From contig NZ_CAXBGN010000004.1 of the NCBI RefSeq assembly GCF_963975415.1, positions 62,001 through 126,000 on the forward strand: a stretch of DNA of 64,000 nt. The letters are read 5' to 3'. The notes under the pieces were generated by a model, which saw only the letters and a program-made list of their open reading frames with translations, was not told the origin of the DNA and ran no database searches. The position numbers and the translations under genes are program-made. The stretch is from Kriegella sp963975415 (GTDB lineage Bacteria; Bacteroidota; Bacteroidia; Flavobacteriales; Flavobacteriaceae). The stretch's first letter is position 1; every line of letters starts with the position of its first letter. Below are positions 53,140 through 63,029 of this stretch, piece by piece.

Positions 53140-54270
53140 CTAATCTTCAAAAGTGAATTCAGGCAATTTAACAAGTTCTCCTCCTTTTTGGGCAGATTCA
53201 TGCGCCAATATGCCAACACACGTCATATTTGCAGATTGTTTTGCATTTGGGTAAGGTGCCTTTCCGGTGACCAAGGCATTAACGAATTCATGCACCAAAT
53301 GTGGGTGCGAACCGCCATGACCTGCTCCCTGTGTAAAAGAAAGGTGTTGATGCTCATCGGAATCATAAACTCCTTTGGTGGTAAAATGCTGTATTTCTTT
53401 TGGAAGCAGTTTTGCAAAGTCTGGACTTTCAACTTCCTCAGGAATTTCGGGTTCGGGTTTTTTAGCGGTATGAACAACTAAAGGGTTTCCTTCAATAAGC
53501 GGCCATTCTACGGATTTCTTAGACCCATACACTTCGAAACTTTCCCGGTATTGGCGTGCTACGTCAAACAGGGAACGATATACCTGCGCACTTAAATCGG
53601 AATTTCGAAATTTAATATGCGTGGTTTCTACGGCATAAGGCGAATTGTAGTTTGAAATAAGTTCTTCTCGAATAGTGCCCGAACCAAAACACGAAACATA
53701 TTCGGCCTCTCCCCTTGTTAGAGCTAAAACCGGACCGACACAGTGCGTGGCATAGTGCATTGGCGGCAGACCGGGCCAATAGTTGGGCCAACCATCCATG
53801 TCTTGCTGGTGGCTTGCCTTTAAGAACTGTACTTTACCCAACTCCCCATTTTCATAAAGTTCTTTCATATAAAGAAATTCACGGGCATAGACGACGGTTT
53901 CCATCATCATATAGGTCAACCCTTTTTCACGGGTCAGCTTCACAATCTCTTCACATTCTTCTACGGTCGTCGCCATTGGTACGGTACATGCCACGTGCTT
54001 GCCTGCCTTTAAGGCCTTTATTGATTGGGCTCCATGATCTGGTATCGGGGTGTTGATATGTACCGCGTCGATTTCAGGATCAGCAATCAATTCATCAAAT
54101 GAGGTATATCTTTTTTCAATACCGAAAGCGTCGGCCAATTCATTTAATTTTGAGGCATTACGTTGTGATACGGCGATGAGATGTGCATTGGGATGTTTCT
54201 GATAAATTGGAATAAACTCAGCACCAAACCCCAATCCGATGATAGCGATATTTATTTTCTTGTCACTCAT
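53140..54270 (-). CDS. Gfo/Idh/MocA-family oxidoreductase
   Basis: A 376-residue cytoplasmic NAD(P)-dependent dehydrogenase. Rossmann motif IAIIGLGFGAEFIP at the start, then EIDAVHINTPIPDHGAQSIKALKAGKHVACTVPMA, the family's conserved EKP-type region (here CTVPMA, so the Lys is not in the usual position). The C-terminal domain is the usual open beta-sheet. Likely substrates are sugars, inositols or 3-keto-sugars. It follows the isomerase gene by 15 bases and shares its operon. Confidence 0.9.
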   Translation of the reverse strand: MSDKKINIAIIGLGFGAEFIPIYQKHPNAHLIAVSQRNASKLNELADAFGIEKRYTSFDELIADPEIDAVHINTPIPDHGAQSIKALKAGKHVACTVPMATTVEECEEIVKLTREKGLTYMMMETVVYAREFLYMKELYENGELGKVQFLKASHQQDMDGWPNYWPGLPPMHYATHCVGPVLALTRGEAEYVSCFGSGTIREELISNYNSPYAVETTHIKFRNSDLSAQVYRSLFDVARQYRESFEVYGSKKSVEWPLIEGNPLVVHTAKKPEPEIPEEVESPDFAKLLPKEIQHFTTKGVYDSDEHQHLSFTQGAGHGGSHPHLVHEFVNALVTGKAPYPNAKQSANMTCVGILAHESAQKGGELVKLPEFTFED

Positions 54271-54285
54271 TTTCTCGTTTTTATA

Positions 54286-55149
54286 TTAAGCTTTGTTGAA
54301 TGTTTCTTTTAAAAATTGGAGGCCTTCCGTAGCAAATCCATCTTGACTTTCCGCTAAGTCTTTCCATATGCAAACGGCCCCAGCAAGTTCTTTAATTTCA
54401 GGAGTAAAACTTTCTATAACCATCGCTCCTTTAAAATTGACATCTTCAAGACCCTTTTTAAAATCAAGCCAAGGTGTCAATCCACTTCCTGGAATGCCCC
54501 GATGGTTTTCTGAAACCTGAACATGTATCAATTTGTTTCCCACGGTATTAATGGCATCTCGAATATTCTTTTCTTCAATGGTCATATGAAAACCATCAAG
54601 AAGCACTTTGGCCTTATCGTGGTTGATATCGTTTACCAGTCGCATAACATCTTCGGCCGTATTGACCATATCCGATTCAAAGCGATTCAAGGGCTCCAGA
54701 GCTATGGATGTGCCGAAATCCTGTGCTATTTCACACACTTTACCCAAGTTGCTTACCGCCAGTTCCCATTCTCTTTTTCGTTCTTCGGAAGATATCATTC
54801 TTGCTTTTCCTACTGCTGAATACATGGGTCCAGCAACAAAATCAACATTCCATGCATTACAAAGTTCAAAACATTTTTCGACATACCGAAAACACGTTTC
54901 ATGTACGGAAACATCATCATGGGTCAAATCTTTTGTAGGACCAAAAACACCGCAAACCGTTGGTTTCAAATTGTGTTCGATCAATGCATTACCTACCACT
55001 TTCGCGTCAATAAGTTCTGGGTTTTCAACAGGAATTTCCACTACGTCAAAACCCATTGCCTTAATCTTTGAAAAAAGTGAAATAGATTCCGTTGTAAAAG
55101 GCGATTGCCAAAGCCATGTACTTACACCATATTTAAGCTTATTCGTCAT
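54286..55149 (-). CDS. Sugar phosphate isomerase/epimerase (xylose isomerase-like TIM barrel)
   Basis: A 287-residue AP-endonuclease-2-fold TIM barrel: KYGVSTWLWQSPF at strand 1, EIPVENPELID, and metal ligands in ALEPLNRFES, VLLDGFHMTIEE, HVQVSENHRGIPGSG and VIESFTPEI. This pattern (E, D, H, E) is that of D-tagatose/D-psicose 3-epimerase-like enzymes. It probably epimerises or isomerises the sugar acted on by the adjacent Gfo/Idh oxidoreductase. The gene lies 20 bases after the ThuA fusion gene. Confidence 0.9.
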   Translation of the reverse strand: MTNKLKYGVSTWLWQSPFTTESISLFSKIKAMGFDVVEIPVENPELIDAKVVGNALIEHNLKPTVCGVFGPTKDLTHDDVSVHETCFRYVEKCFELCNAWNVDFVAGPMYSAVGKARMISSEERKREWELAVSNLGKVCEIAQDFGTSIALEPLNRFESDMVNTAEDVMRLVNDINHDKAKVLLDGFHMTIEEKNIRDAINTVGNKLIHVQVSENHRGIPGSGLTPWLDFKKGLEDVNFKGAMVIESFTPEIKELAGAVCIWKDLAESQDGFATEGLQFLKETFNKA

Positions 55150-55169
55150 GCTGTAAAATTCATTTTATA

Positions 55170-58100
55170 TTAATTTGAGGCCACTACTTTCATTACGCCT
55201 TGCATAATTCGCCAATGCCCGGGAAACGTACAAATAAAAGGATACATGCCAGGCTTGTCGGGGGCGGTAAACCTAAGCACAACTTTCTCTTCAGGATTTA
55301 CCAGAGCCGTCGCATATAACACTTCTCCCATTTCAGGAATATAATCTTTTTCGGCACCTGTCGGGTCAGCGGCCATTCTATCGGCGGCGGCACCAACCTT
55401 TTCTTTTTGTCCCGGAGCAACAATTACAAGGTTGTGCTGCATAAAATCGACATTCTCCAGAACGATTTCAACCGGCGTTTCTGCTTGTACCACGAATTCA
55501 GAGATATCATATTTCATCTCATTTTTTACAGTTTTAATCTGGATAACCGTTGCCTTTTCAGCCGAACCGTCAACTAATCCCTCTGAGGAAGACATGCTAC
55601 CCTTGTAGGCCTTGGCGAAAACTTCAGCGATGGAGGTATTTTTAAAAATGTTGTTCGAGGTTTTGGAAAAATCTATCTCCACCTGATATTTCCAAGTACC
55701 ATCTAGGGAAACGGTATAGCTACCTTGTTTTAAGAACATCTCATTTTTATTACCGTAGATACCCCCTTCTCCCCCAGTATCTTCTACGCGAACAGCAATA
55801 GTATTTGCCCCAGCACTTAACACCCCGGCAGGAATCTTATACACTCTTTTGTAATCATAGCGCTGCTCGGTTTCACCAACTTTTTTTCCATTTATATAAA
55901 CGATATCGGAATCATCTATCGGTCCTAATGAAATGACACCGGATTTACCGGCCATGGCTTTCGAGATATTAATCGTTTTCCTAAACCAAATAATTCCATC
56001 TATCTGCAACCCCGCATTCTCAATTGTTTGAGGTAATCGCATAGTTTTCCAATCGCTGTCATTATAAGCTTGCGATTCCCTTTGCTCATTCTTATTAACC
56101 GAATTGCTAAAACCTGGATCAGACTTTTCGAACTGCTCCATAAACCCCTTGGCATGTCTACTCGCAGCAATGTAAACTGCCTTAGACAACCAATTATCAT
56201 GCACTATGTTTTCTTGTTTGCTCAAATCATAAAGCAACTTGCCAATAGCCTGCGAGGAAGGCCTTTCACTAAAATAGAGTAAAGCGGCCATTTGTACTTG
56301 GGGATTTTCGTCATACAAAACTCCTGATTTTAGCAGGGCTTCGTCAGATAGTTCACTTTTAGGAAGAATTTCAACGGCCGCTTTGCGAACTGATGGAGCT
56401 GCATGATACAATGCACCAGCGACTACATTTTTGGCTTCCTTGTCAGAAGTCAATGCATTCAAACCTTGAATTGTCCAAAGGGCATGGAGCGCAGCCGGAT
56501 TCATTCCTTGTTGATCGACCTTGGCGTTATTCACCAATTTATACAAATCCTTAAGAACGTCGGTATTTCCACGCTCTACCAAGAGTCTCTGAGCCGTCAA
56601 TCGCCAAAACATGTTGTCATTTGATAAGGCTTTCAAAAGTTCACCGGGTTCATTCTTGTCAATTGATATCGACTTATAATCCGTGCTTGATTTGGGCACT
56701 ACTCTCCAAATACGCCCTCTTGATTTATCGCGTAAGGGATTGACATAAGCGTTTCCTTTTCCATTTTCGGCATCATACCCCCCACGATCCGCACGAGGCG
56801 TTGGGTTATGTTGCACAATGAAATTATACCAGTCGGCAACCCAAACAGAACCATCAGGACCCACTTTGGCCTCGACCGGAGAAACCCACTCATCGGAACC
56901 CGCGAATAAATTGCCTCCATCTTTTTCGACATATCCGGCACCAATTTTCTCTATTTTGGCAATATGTACAAGCCCTCCCGTAGGTTCACAGACGAAAGCT
57001 ACCTTATTCCAATATTTTTGGGGGTAATCACGTGCTGTATAAAAGTGATGCCCTGCAGCAGCCGTAAACCCACCAAAAACATCAACTTGTCTCACGTTCG
57101 GTGTAATGGGTTGCATCGCATAATGCCCATCGATTTTTATACTTCCTTCAGTTGAAATACCTTCTACCCCTGTAAAACTGGCATTGGGTATGCCCAAAAA
57201 AACACTATGCGTATTGTTGGCCGTTGATGCGAAAATAGAATGGTCTTCAGTAATACCTAACCCCCAAGTATTGTTACTGGTACTGGTTAGAAATTCGAAA
57301 TCCCTTAGTTTTTTATCGAAACGGTAGACCCCCTGGCGGAACTCCTCATCTTTTCCAAAAATAGTTCCTTTGAAACCTGAGTAGCCCAATACCCCATAGA
57401 TTTTATTATCGATACCGTTCTGAAGATTTGATGGGCCTGCATGGGTGTCAAAAGTTCCCCAACCATCAATTATGACTTCCTTTGTATCGGCCTTATCATC
57501 GCCATCAGTATCCTTTAGAAATATAAAATGGGGAGCCTGTGAAATAATAACACCTCCGTTGGCAAAAGTAAAACTAGTTGGAATATTCAACTTATCGGCA
57601 AACACTGTTACCTTGTCCGCTTTACCATCGCCATCAGTATCTTCTAAAATCTTAACCTTATCATCACCCAAACCTTTCTCGTCACGAACCGTATTGGGAT
57701 AGTCAACGGTTTCAATTACCCACAGCCGTCCCCTTTCATCCCAATTCATGGCAATGGGGTTGATGATATCAGGTTCTGAGGCGAATAACTCCAATTCAAA
57801 ACCAGACGGTACCTGAATCAGTTTTTTTGAATCTTCAGGTGCTAATGGTAATTGATATTTGGGTGCAGGGTCTCTCTTTTCATAATTAGGAATGTTAGCC
57901 ATTTCTTTATATTCCAATTTCGGAATGCCCTTTGAAAATTCTTCCCAATTTTTCTTTACGTTGTCACTCACGGCCCACAAAATGCCTTCCTTTACCAACT
58001 TTTGAAATCCAGGATTTTGCCAGGTACGTTCGTCATGGCCATAAGCCGTGTAAAAAACCCTTCCTTCCCCATAATTCTTGACCCATGTCCACGGTTCGCG

Positions 58101-58676
58101 ATGTTCACCTTCTACCCGTTCCATCAAAACAATAACATCTTCGGCCATCTTATCATGTACATAGGTTTCGTCCCATGTTGAAAATGTTTCAAAAGACTGC
58201 ATTGTCGGATGGGTTTTATCAACAATATTTGCCGTAAAAGTACCCGTACCATGTTCTTTAAATTGGCCTCCGACAAGGTCGACATATTCTTTTGACTCAT
58301 TAAAACAGAAACTCGCGCAGTGTATGGGTATAAATGCATGACCTTCGGCTACATAATTCAGCAAAGCTTTTTCTTGTTCAGGATGGCGATCTTCATGATT
58401 TGCATAGATTATGACCCCATCATATAACTCTAAATTTTTCTTATTTAAATCTTTTACTTCTTCGGTATAAGTAATGTTTATGCCATTTTGAGTCAAAGCG
58501 GAAGCTAAAATCGGCATATATTCCCTTGCATTGTGATGCTCTTGTGCATGACCCAAGAACAAAATCTCAATTCGCCTCGGCTTATCATCTTTCCGTAGTT
58601 TTTCCGAGGTATTGCATCCTATTAATAAAAAACATATCAAAAGCGAACGAAAATATTTGGCCAAAATGAAGTTCAT
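55170..58676 (-). CDS. ThuA / PQQ-like dehydrogenase / HEAT / cupredoxin fusion lipoprotein
   Basis: From ATG 58676 a 1168-residue lipoprotein (signal MNFILAKYFRSLLICFLLIGC); an ATG 48 bases earlier would add 16 residues before the signal. Domains in order: ThuA-like (about 30-240, LFLGHAQEHHNAREY, HEDRHPEQEK), a membrane-bound-dehydrogenase-type beta-propeller (about 290-690, PIAMNWDERGRLWVIE), HEAT-like repeats (about 700-850), a jelly roll (about 885-1010, GPIDDSDIVYINGKKVGETE), and a C-terminal blue-copper domain (QHNLVIVAPG and CTFPGHWRIMQG give H, C, H, M ligands). A role as a periplasmic sugar oxidoreductase is inferred; no cytochrome c domain is present. Confidence 0.88.
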   Translation of the reverse strand: MNFILAKYFRSLLICFLLIGCNTSEKLRKDDKPRRIEILFLGHAQEHHNAREYMPILASALTQNGINITYTEEVKDLNKKNLELYDGVIIYANHEDRHPEQEKALLNYVAEGHAFIPIHCASFCFNESKEYVDLVGGQFKEHGTGTFTANIVDKTHPTMQSFETFSTWDETYVHDKMAEDVIVLMERVEGEHREPWTWVKNYGEGRVFYTAYGHDERTWQNPGFQKLVKEGILWAVSDNVKKNWEEFSKGIPKLEYKEMANIPNYEKRDPAPKYQLPLAPEDSKKLIQVPSGFELELFASEPDIINPIAMNWDERGRLWVIETVDYPNTVRDEKGLGDDKVKILEDTDGDGKADKVTVFADKLNIPTSFTFANGGVIISQAPHFIFLKDTDGDDKADTKEVIIDGWGTFDTHAGPSNLQNGIDNKIYGVLGYSGFKGTIFGKDEEFRQGVYRFDKKLRDFEFLTSTSNNTWGLGITEDHSIFASTANNTHSVFLGIPNASFTGVEGISTEGSIKIDGHYAMQPITPNVRQVDVFGGFTAAAGHHFYTARDYPQKYWNKVAFVCEPTGGLVHIAKIEKIGAGYVEKDGGNLFAGSDEWVSPVEAKVGPDGSVWVADWYNFIVQHNPTPRADRGGYDAENGKGNAYVNPLRDKSRGRIWRVVPKSSTDYKSISIDKNEPGELLKALSNDNMFWRLTAQRLLVERGNTDVLKDLYKLVNNAKVDQQGMNPAALHALWTIQGLNALTSDKEAKNVVAGALYHAAPSVRKAAVEILPKSELSDEALLKSGVLYDENPQVQMAALLYFSERPSSQAIGKLLYDLSKQENIVHDNWLSKAVYIAASRHAKGFMEQFEKSDPGFSNSVNKNEQRESQAYNDSDWKTMRLPQTIENAGLQIDGIIWFRKTINISKAMAGKSGVISLGPIDDSDIVYINGKKVGETEQRYDYKRVYKIPAGVLSAGANTIAVRVEDTGGEGGIYGNKNEMFLKQGSYTVSLDGTWKYQVEIDFSKTSNNIFKNTSIAEVFAKAYKGSMSSSEGLVDGSAEKATVIQIKTVKNEMKYDISEFVVQAETPVEIVLENVDFMQHNLVIVAPGQKEKVGAAADRMAADPTGAEKDYIPEMGEVLYATALVNPEEKVVLRFTAPDKPGMYPFICTFPGHWRIMQGVMKVVASN

Positions 58677-58783
58677 AACAAGGGTTATTAAAATCGTCAT
58701 CAATTTTAAGAAATAATTTACCACAAAATGAACTGTATTTCACCCAAAACAACCTTTATTATATCATATTTTTAAATTATAGA

Positions 58784-58812
58784 TGGTTTTATTGACATAT
58801 TAGTGGTTTTAT
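58784..58812 (+). promoter_or_regulatory. Tandem 9-base direct repeat, candidate AraC operator
   Basis: tggttttat occurs at 58784-58792 and 58804-58812, exactly 20 bases apart (two helical turns), in the 155-base spacer between the divergent ThuA-fusion and AraC genes. Confidence 0.5.
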
Positions 58813-58831
58813 ATACCAGAACCCTTTACAT

Positions 58832-59728
58832 TTGAATCTCAAAATTAAACTAAGGCATTTGGTACAGGCTTTAAGAAAATCACCAATACCACGGACGCAT
58901 ATTTTTGAAGTAAAGACTTTGAAAGAGGCCATTTTTGATCCCAATTGGCATTTCCATTCCGAATATCAGCTGTTTCTAGTACTTAATGGAACTGGCACCC
59001 GATTTATCGGTGATAATGTCAAGCATTTTAAAAATGGGGATATCACCTTCACCGGTCCGAATTTGCCCCATCTTTGGCGAAGCGATAACGAGGGCATAGC
59101 TTCAGACAAAAGCGATTGGTCAGAAGGAATCGTTGTCTATTTCCACGAAAATTTTATAGGAAGTGATTTGCTTGAAAAAGAAGAAATGATAAAACTTAAA
59201 CAACTTTTTAGAAAGAGTTTAAGGGGAATCGATATTTATGGTGAGACTGCCGAAAAAGTAAACAAAATGCTCCAGAATCTTTTAAGGCTGCAAGGTTTCG
59301 ATAGTGTTTTAGAACTTTTGAAAATATTAAATTGTCTCTCAAAAACAAATGAATTCGAAGTCTTGGCGAGTCCGGGTTACACGAATACATTAAAAGAAGG
59401 TGATACTGAACGAATGAACAATGTGTATGCCTATATCATGAAAAATTTTAAAAAGAAAATTGCCATAGCAGAATTGGCTTCGTTGACCAACATGACCCCA
59501 ACATCGTTTAGCAGGTATTTTAAAGTTCATTCAAATAAAACATTTTCAGATTTTATTAGTGAAATACGCATTGGACACGCCTGTAAACTGCTTATTGAAA
59601 AAAGGGTAAACATTTCACATGCATGCTACGAAAGCGGTTTCCAAACGATGTCGAATTTTAATCGTCAATTCAAGGCAATCACAAACAGAACACCAGCCGC
59701 TTACAGGAAAGAGTATGCTATGCGTTGA
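58832..59728 (+). CDS. AraC-family transcriptional regulator of the sugar locus
   Basis: A 298-residue regulator starting at a TTG (58832); no in-frame ATG occurs near the start, and the sequence NLKIKLRHLVQAL is a plausible N-terminus. An N-terminal cupin sensor domain (FHSEYQLFLVLNGTGTRFIG, NLPHLWRSDNEG) precedes a C-terminal AraC HTH (IAIAELASLTNMTPTSFSRYFK, then ISHACYESGFQTMSNFNRQFKAITNRTPAAYR). It is divergent from the ThuA-fusion operon and likely controls it through the tandem tggttttat repeats. Confidence 0.9.
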   Translation: MNLKIKLRHLVQALRKSPIPRTHIFEVKTLKEAIFDPNWHFHSEYQLFLVLNGTGTRFIGDNVKHFKNGDITFTGPNLPHLWRSDNEGIASDKSDWSEGIVVYFHENFIGSDLLEKEEMIKLKQLFRKSLRGIDIYGETAEKVNKMLQNLLRLQGFDSVLELLKILNCLSKTNEFEVLASPGYTNTLKEGDTERMNNVYAYIMKNFKKKIAIAELASLTNMTPTSFSRYFKVHSNKTFSDFISEIRIGHACKLLIEKRVNISHACYESGFQTMSNFNRQFKAITNRTPAAYRKEYAMR

Positions 59729-59768
59729 TATAATTAAAAAGGCAAAAACTTCGTTAGGGTAAAAAAAA

Positions 59769-59776
59769 TTAACTTT
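59769..59776 (+). promoter_or_regulatory. Candidate -7 box for the capsule phosphatase gene
   Basis: TAACTTTG is a consensus match 110 bases before the start; a -33 partner is not clear. Confidence 0.35.
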
Positions 59777-59885
59777 GTCCCTGTTTGGTTTTATGAAAAG
59801 GGGTGAAATATTAGCACTTTAAGCAATAAAACGTAATTTTTGTCATTGAGTTAAGAATGATATTCTGTCATAAACGTATACATTA

Positions 59886-60626
59886 ATGTTCGATATTTTT
59901 AGTAAGAAAAAGTTTTTAATTGATTATTTGGAGGGTTTAGTAGATATACACAACCATATTCTACCGGGTATTGATGATGGAGCCAAAACAGTAGAGGAGT
60001 CATTGGAATTGATCAAAACATTTTCAGAATTTGGCATTCGAAGTTTTATTGCCACCCCACATATAATGCATAACTATTATCCTAATGACGCCAATACGAT
60101 CAACACCTCTTTGACCTTGCTAAAAAATGGTCTTTTGATGAATGAGGTCAAGGATGTAAGTATCAAAGTCGCCGCAGAACATATGGTGGACGCGAATTTC
60201 GAAGCCATTCTCGAAAGAAGGGAAGTTATGCCAATGGAAAAAAACTACCTGTTGATTGAAATGTCATACCTACAGGCATCTATCAATTTTAATGATGCCA
60301 TACAAAAAATAGCTGTTCACAGGTATTTTCCTATATTGGCCCATCCTGAAAGGTATGTTTATTTACATAATCGGATGGGCAAATATAGAAAGTATAAAGA
60401 AAGTGGTATCCTTTTTCAATTGAACCTCTTGTCGTTAAGTGAATTTTATGGCAAAAATGTTCAACAGGCTGCTTTCAAACTTTTAGATGAAGGCCTTGTT
60501 GATTATGTAGCGTCTGATGTGCACAACATGAATCAATTACAAAACCTGAAAGAAATTAAAATCACTCCCAAAATGCTTGACAAATTAATACCTGTCATTG
60601 AAAGAACCATTCAAAGTTTCAGTTAA
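59886..60626 (+). CDS. Tyrosine-protein phosphatase CpsB/CapC-type (PHP)
   Basis: A 246-residue PHP-fold phosphatase. Metal-binding signatures are VDIHNHILPGIDDGA near 18-31, ATPHIMHNYYP near 60, HPERY near 153 and SDVHN near 215. It removes phosphate from tyrosine of the autokinase that controls polysaccharide chain length. It is encoded tail to tail with that kinase; the two stop codons overlap by 4 bases. Confidence 0.92.
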   Translation: MFDIFSKKKFLIDYLEGLVDIHNHILPGIDDGAKTVEESLELIKTFSEFGIRSFIATPHIMHNYYPNDANTINTSLTLLKNGLLMNEVKDVSIKVAAEHMVDANFEAILERREVMPMEKNYLLIEMSYLQASINFNDAIQKIAVHRYFPILAHPERYVYLHNRMGKYRKYKESGILFQLNLLSLSEFYGKNVQQAAFKLLDEGLVDYVASDVHNMNQLQNLKEIKITPKMLDKLIPVIERTIQSFS

Positions 60627-63001
60627 AATTTCCACCATTTTTTGGTAGTTTTCCCATAGCCATAGCCATATTTACCACCGTAACCTAGGTTAGAATCCTT
60701 TACATCGTTAACCACGAAAGAAAGTCCTTTCAATTTGCCTTCCTCTCTTAACTTCATTGGAAAGTCAACGACTTTTGCCTCGGTTACCCCGGCTCGCGTT
60801 ACGTAAATAATATGATCGGCATATTCACTGATTAGCAAGGTATCGGTAACCACCATAAGGGGAGCTGTATCGACTATTACATAATCATATTGAGCAGAAA
60901 CTTCTTGAACAAGTTCTTTGACCCTTTCGCTCATTAATAATTCTGAGGGATTAGGTGGAATCTTTCCTGAATAAATAACGTCAATAGTATTTGTATTTAC
61001 GAGCATAGGATTGATAATATCTTTAACAGCTAAAGAATCATCATAAAGAAACTCTGTCAATCCAGTATCGCCATTTCTATTGCTTTTATTGAGCTTATCA
61101 ATTTCTTTACTCGAGAAAAAGTTATATAATTTAGGGTTTCGAATATCTGCCCCGATAAGCAATACCTTTTTATTGGTATTGGCAAAAATTATAGCCAGAT
61201 TTGAAGCCAAGAAAGTCTTTCCTTCCCCTGGAACACTAGAAGTCACGTAAATAACATTATTTCTGCCCGAACTCTTGGTCTTTATGAGGTAATCGAGGTT
61301 GGTTCTTAAAATACGAAGTGATTCTCCCAAAACCGACCTATCGTCTTTACGCACCATCTGATCATCTTTTTTCGACAACCTTGGAAGTTCGGCAAGTACC
61401 GGTATCTCTTTATTGATCAACTTCTCTAAACCATTCTTACTATGTATCTTATTATCTAGAAGATCGTTACCATAAATCATCGAAAAGGGCAACAACAATC
61501 CTAAAATCATCGACGCTAAATAAATCAATGATTTTTTAGGGGTAACAGGTGTAACACCTTCTTGATATGCATTATCAACAACTTTTGATTTAGCCGGACT
61601 TGATGCGGCAGCTATCTGCGATTCTTCCCTTTTCTGTAATAAATACAGGTATAAAGATTCAGTAGTTTGCTGCTGTCTGGTAATATCGGTAAGCTCTCTC
61701 TGGTTTTTAGGGGCTGAATACCTAATGGAATTCATTCGCGATAGCTGCCCTGATAAGTTGTTCACTTGTTGACCAAGATTTCTCTCCATACCTGCCAAAC
61801 TAGACGTCATGGTCCGCTTCAGTCCATCAAGCTCATTATCCAAACTAACGATCATGGGGTTCTGGGCACCTGCACTCGGCAACAAACGTTCTCTTGTCGC
61901 AACCAATTCATTATACTTAGCCGTTGTTTGGGCTATGGTAGGGTCGCTAAGCCCAACGTTACTGGGCAATGGCTCATAACCACTTTCATTTGTTACGAAT
62001 TCTTTCATACCCGAAGCAATGCTTAATTGCATTCTCGCATTATCAAGTTCTTGTCGGCTAGCTGTCCCAACATTCATCGCTAAGTTCGCCTCGCTTGCAA
62101 TATCGGTAATACCCTTGCTGCTCTTAAAATCTTCGGCATCTTGATCCACCGACGATAAATCTGTAGAAATTTCATTTATACGCTCATCAATAAACTTTGA
62201 TGTCTTGTCAGCTACCTTTTGTTTGTCTTCTATGGCATTTTGATTGTACGTATAAATCAAGTAATCAATTATATCAATAGCTTTCTTCTTAATGGGATCA
62301 TTCAGTGAGATATTTATGATGTTGGAAAAATCATCTGCAGGCGACACAATTATTTTTTGTTGGTAACTTTCGGCCACCATAAAAAGAGGCTTTAATTCAA
62401 CCTTCAACTTTCGATTCATATAGCCGTCAAAATAGGGATGGTTGGGCGTAATTATAATATCCCCTATTTTAGTAGGAATACTTTTGCCGTAAGAAAATAT
62501 TTTTAACGGACTATCTTCCTCTTCACTAAATCCGAACGTGGTTGCCGTAGAAAGTTCAATAAAAAACTCAAATTTTGAAGCGTTGATTACAGAATCATTA
62601 GCTATAAAGTTAATATTGAAAGGTCTATTGCTATAAAGCTCGGAATCTTTAACATTGCCAAGCGCAATCACTTTAACGTTAAGCTTCAAATCTTTGACCA
62701 CCTCAATAAAATTGGATCTAGAATTCAGGATTTCTATTTCATCCTCAACCTTATTCTTAGGTGTTCCTAGAATATTTAAATCTGAAAATGCAGAAAGTTC
62801 AGAACCAGAATTTTTATCTTCTAAAATCTGTATTTTGGCTTTAGCCGCATACTCTGGAGTCGTATACCTAATATAAAGAAAGGCAAGAACAAGCGCAAAC
62901 AGCACAGACAATACAAACCATTTCCAATGCTTAGTATATGTTTTAATGGTATCTTTTAAATCGATATCATTGTTGGAGAAACTTGGTGAATTTAAAGCCA
63001 T
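60623..63001 (-). CDS. Polysaccharide co-polymerase / bacterial tyrosine autokinase (Wzc-like)
   Basis: A 792-residue inner-membrane protein. Wzz domain with first membrane helix at about 30-50 and second near 505-525; a long coiled-coil periplasmic region with GNVR-type sequences; a cytoplasmic BY-kinase with Walker A SSVPGEGKTF near 588, Walker A' LLIGADIRNP and Walker B VIVDTAPL. The C-terminal tail YGGKYGYGYGK is the tyrosine cluster that is autophosphorylated. It drives capsule or exopolysaccharide export together with the Wza-like protein, whose gene lies 28 bases upstream. Confidence 0.95.
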   Translation of the reverse strand: MALNSPSFSNNDIDLKDTIKTYTKHWKWFVLSVLFALVLAFLYIRYTTPEYAAKAKIQILEDKNSGSELSAFSDLNILGTPKNKVEDEIEILNSRSNFIEVVKDLKLNVKVIALGNVKDSELYSNRPFNINFIANDSVINASKFEFFIELSTATTFGFSEEEDSPLKIFSYGKSIPTKIGDIIITPNHPYFDGYMNRKLKVELKPLFMVAESYQQKIIVSPADDFSNIINISLNDPIKKKAIDIIDYLIYTYNQNAIEDKQKVADKTSKFIDERINEISTDLSSVDQDAEDFKSSKGITDIASEANLAMNVGTASRQELDNARMQLSIASGMKEFVTNESGYEPLPSNVGLSDPTIAQTTAKYNELVATRERLLPSAGAQNPMIVSLDNELDGLKRTMTSSLAGMERNLGQQVNNLSGQLSRMNSIRYSAPKNQRELTDITRQQQTTESLYLYLLQKREESQIAAASSPAKSKVVDNAYQEGVTPVTPKKSLIYLASMILGLLLPFSMIYGNDLLDNKIHSKNGLEKLINKEIPVLAELPRLSKKDDQMVRKDDRSVLGESLRILRTNLDYLIKTKSSGRNNVIYVTSSVPGEGKTFLASNLAIIFANTNKKVLLIGADIRNPKLYNFFSSKEIDKLNKSNRNGDTGLTEFLYDDSLAVKDIINPMLVNTNTIDVIYSGKIPPNPSELLMSERVKELVQEVSAQYDYVIVDTAPLMVVTDTLLISEYADHIIYVTRAGVTEAKVVDFPMKLREEGKLKGLSFVVNDVKDSNLGYGGKYGYGYGKTTKKWWKF

Positions 63002-63029
63002 TCTAAAAGATTATAATTAGAAATTTATA

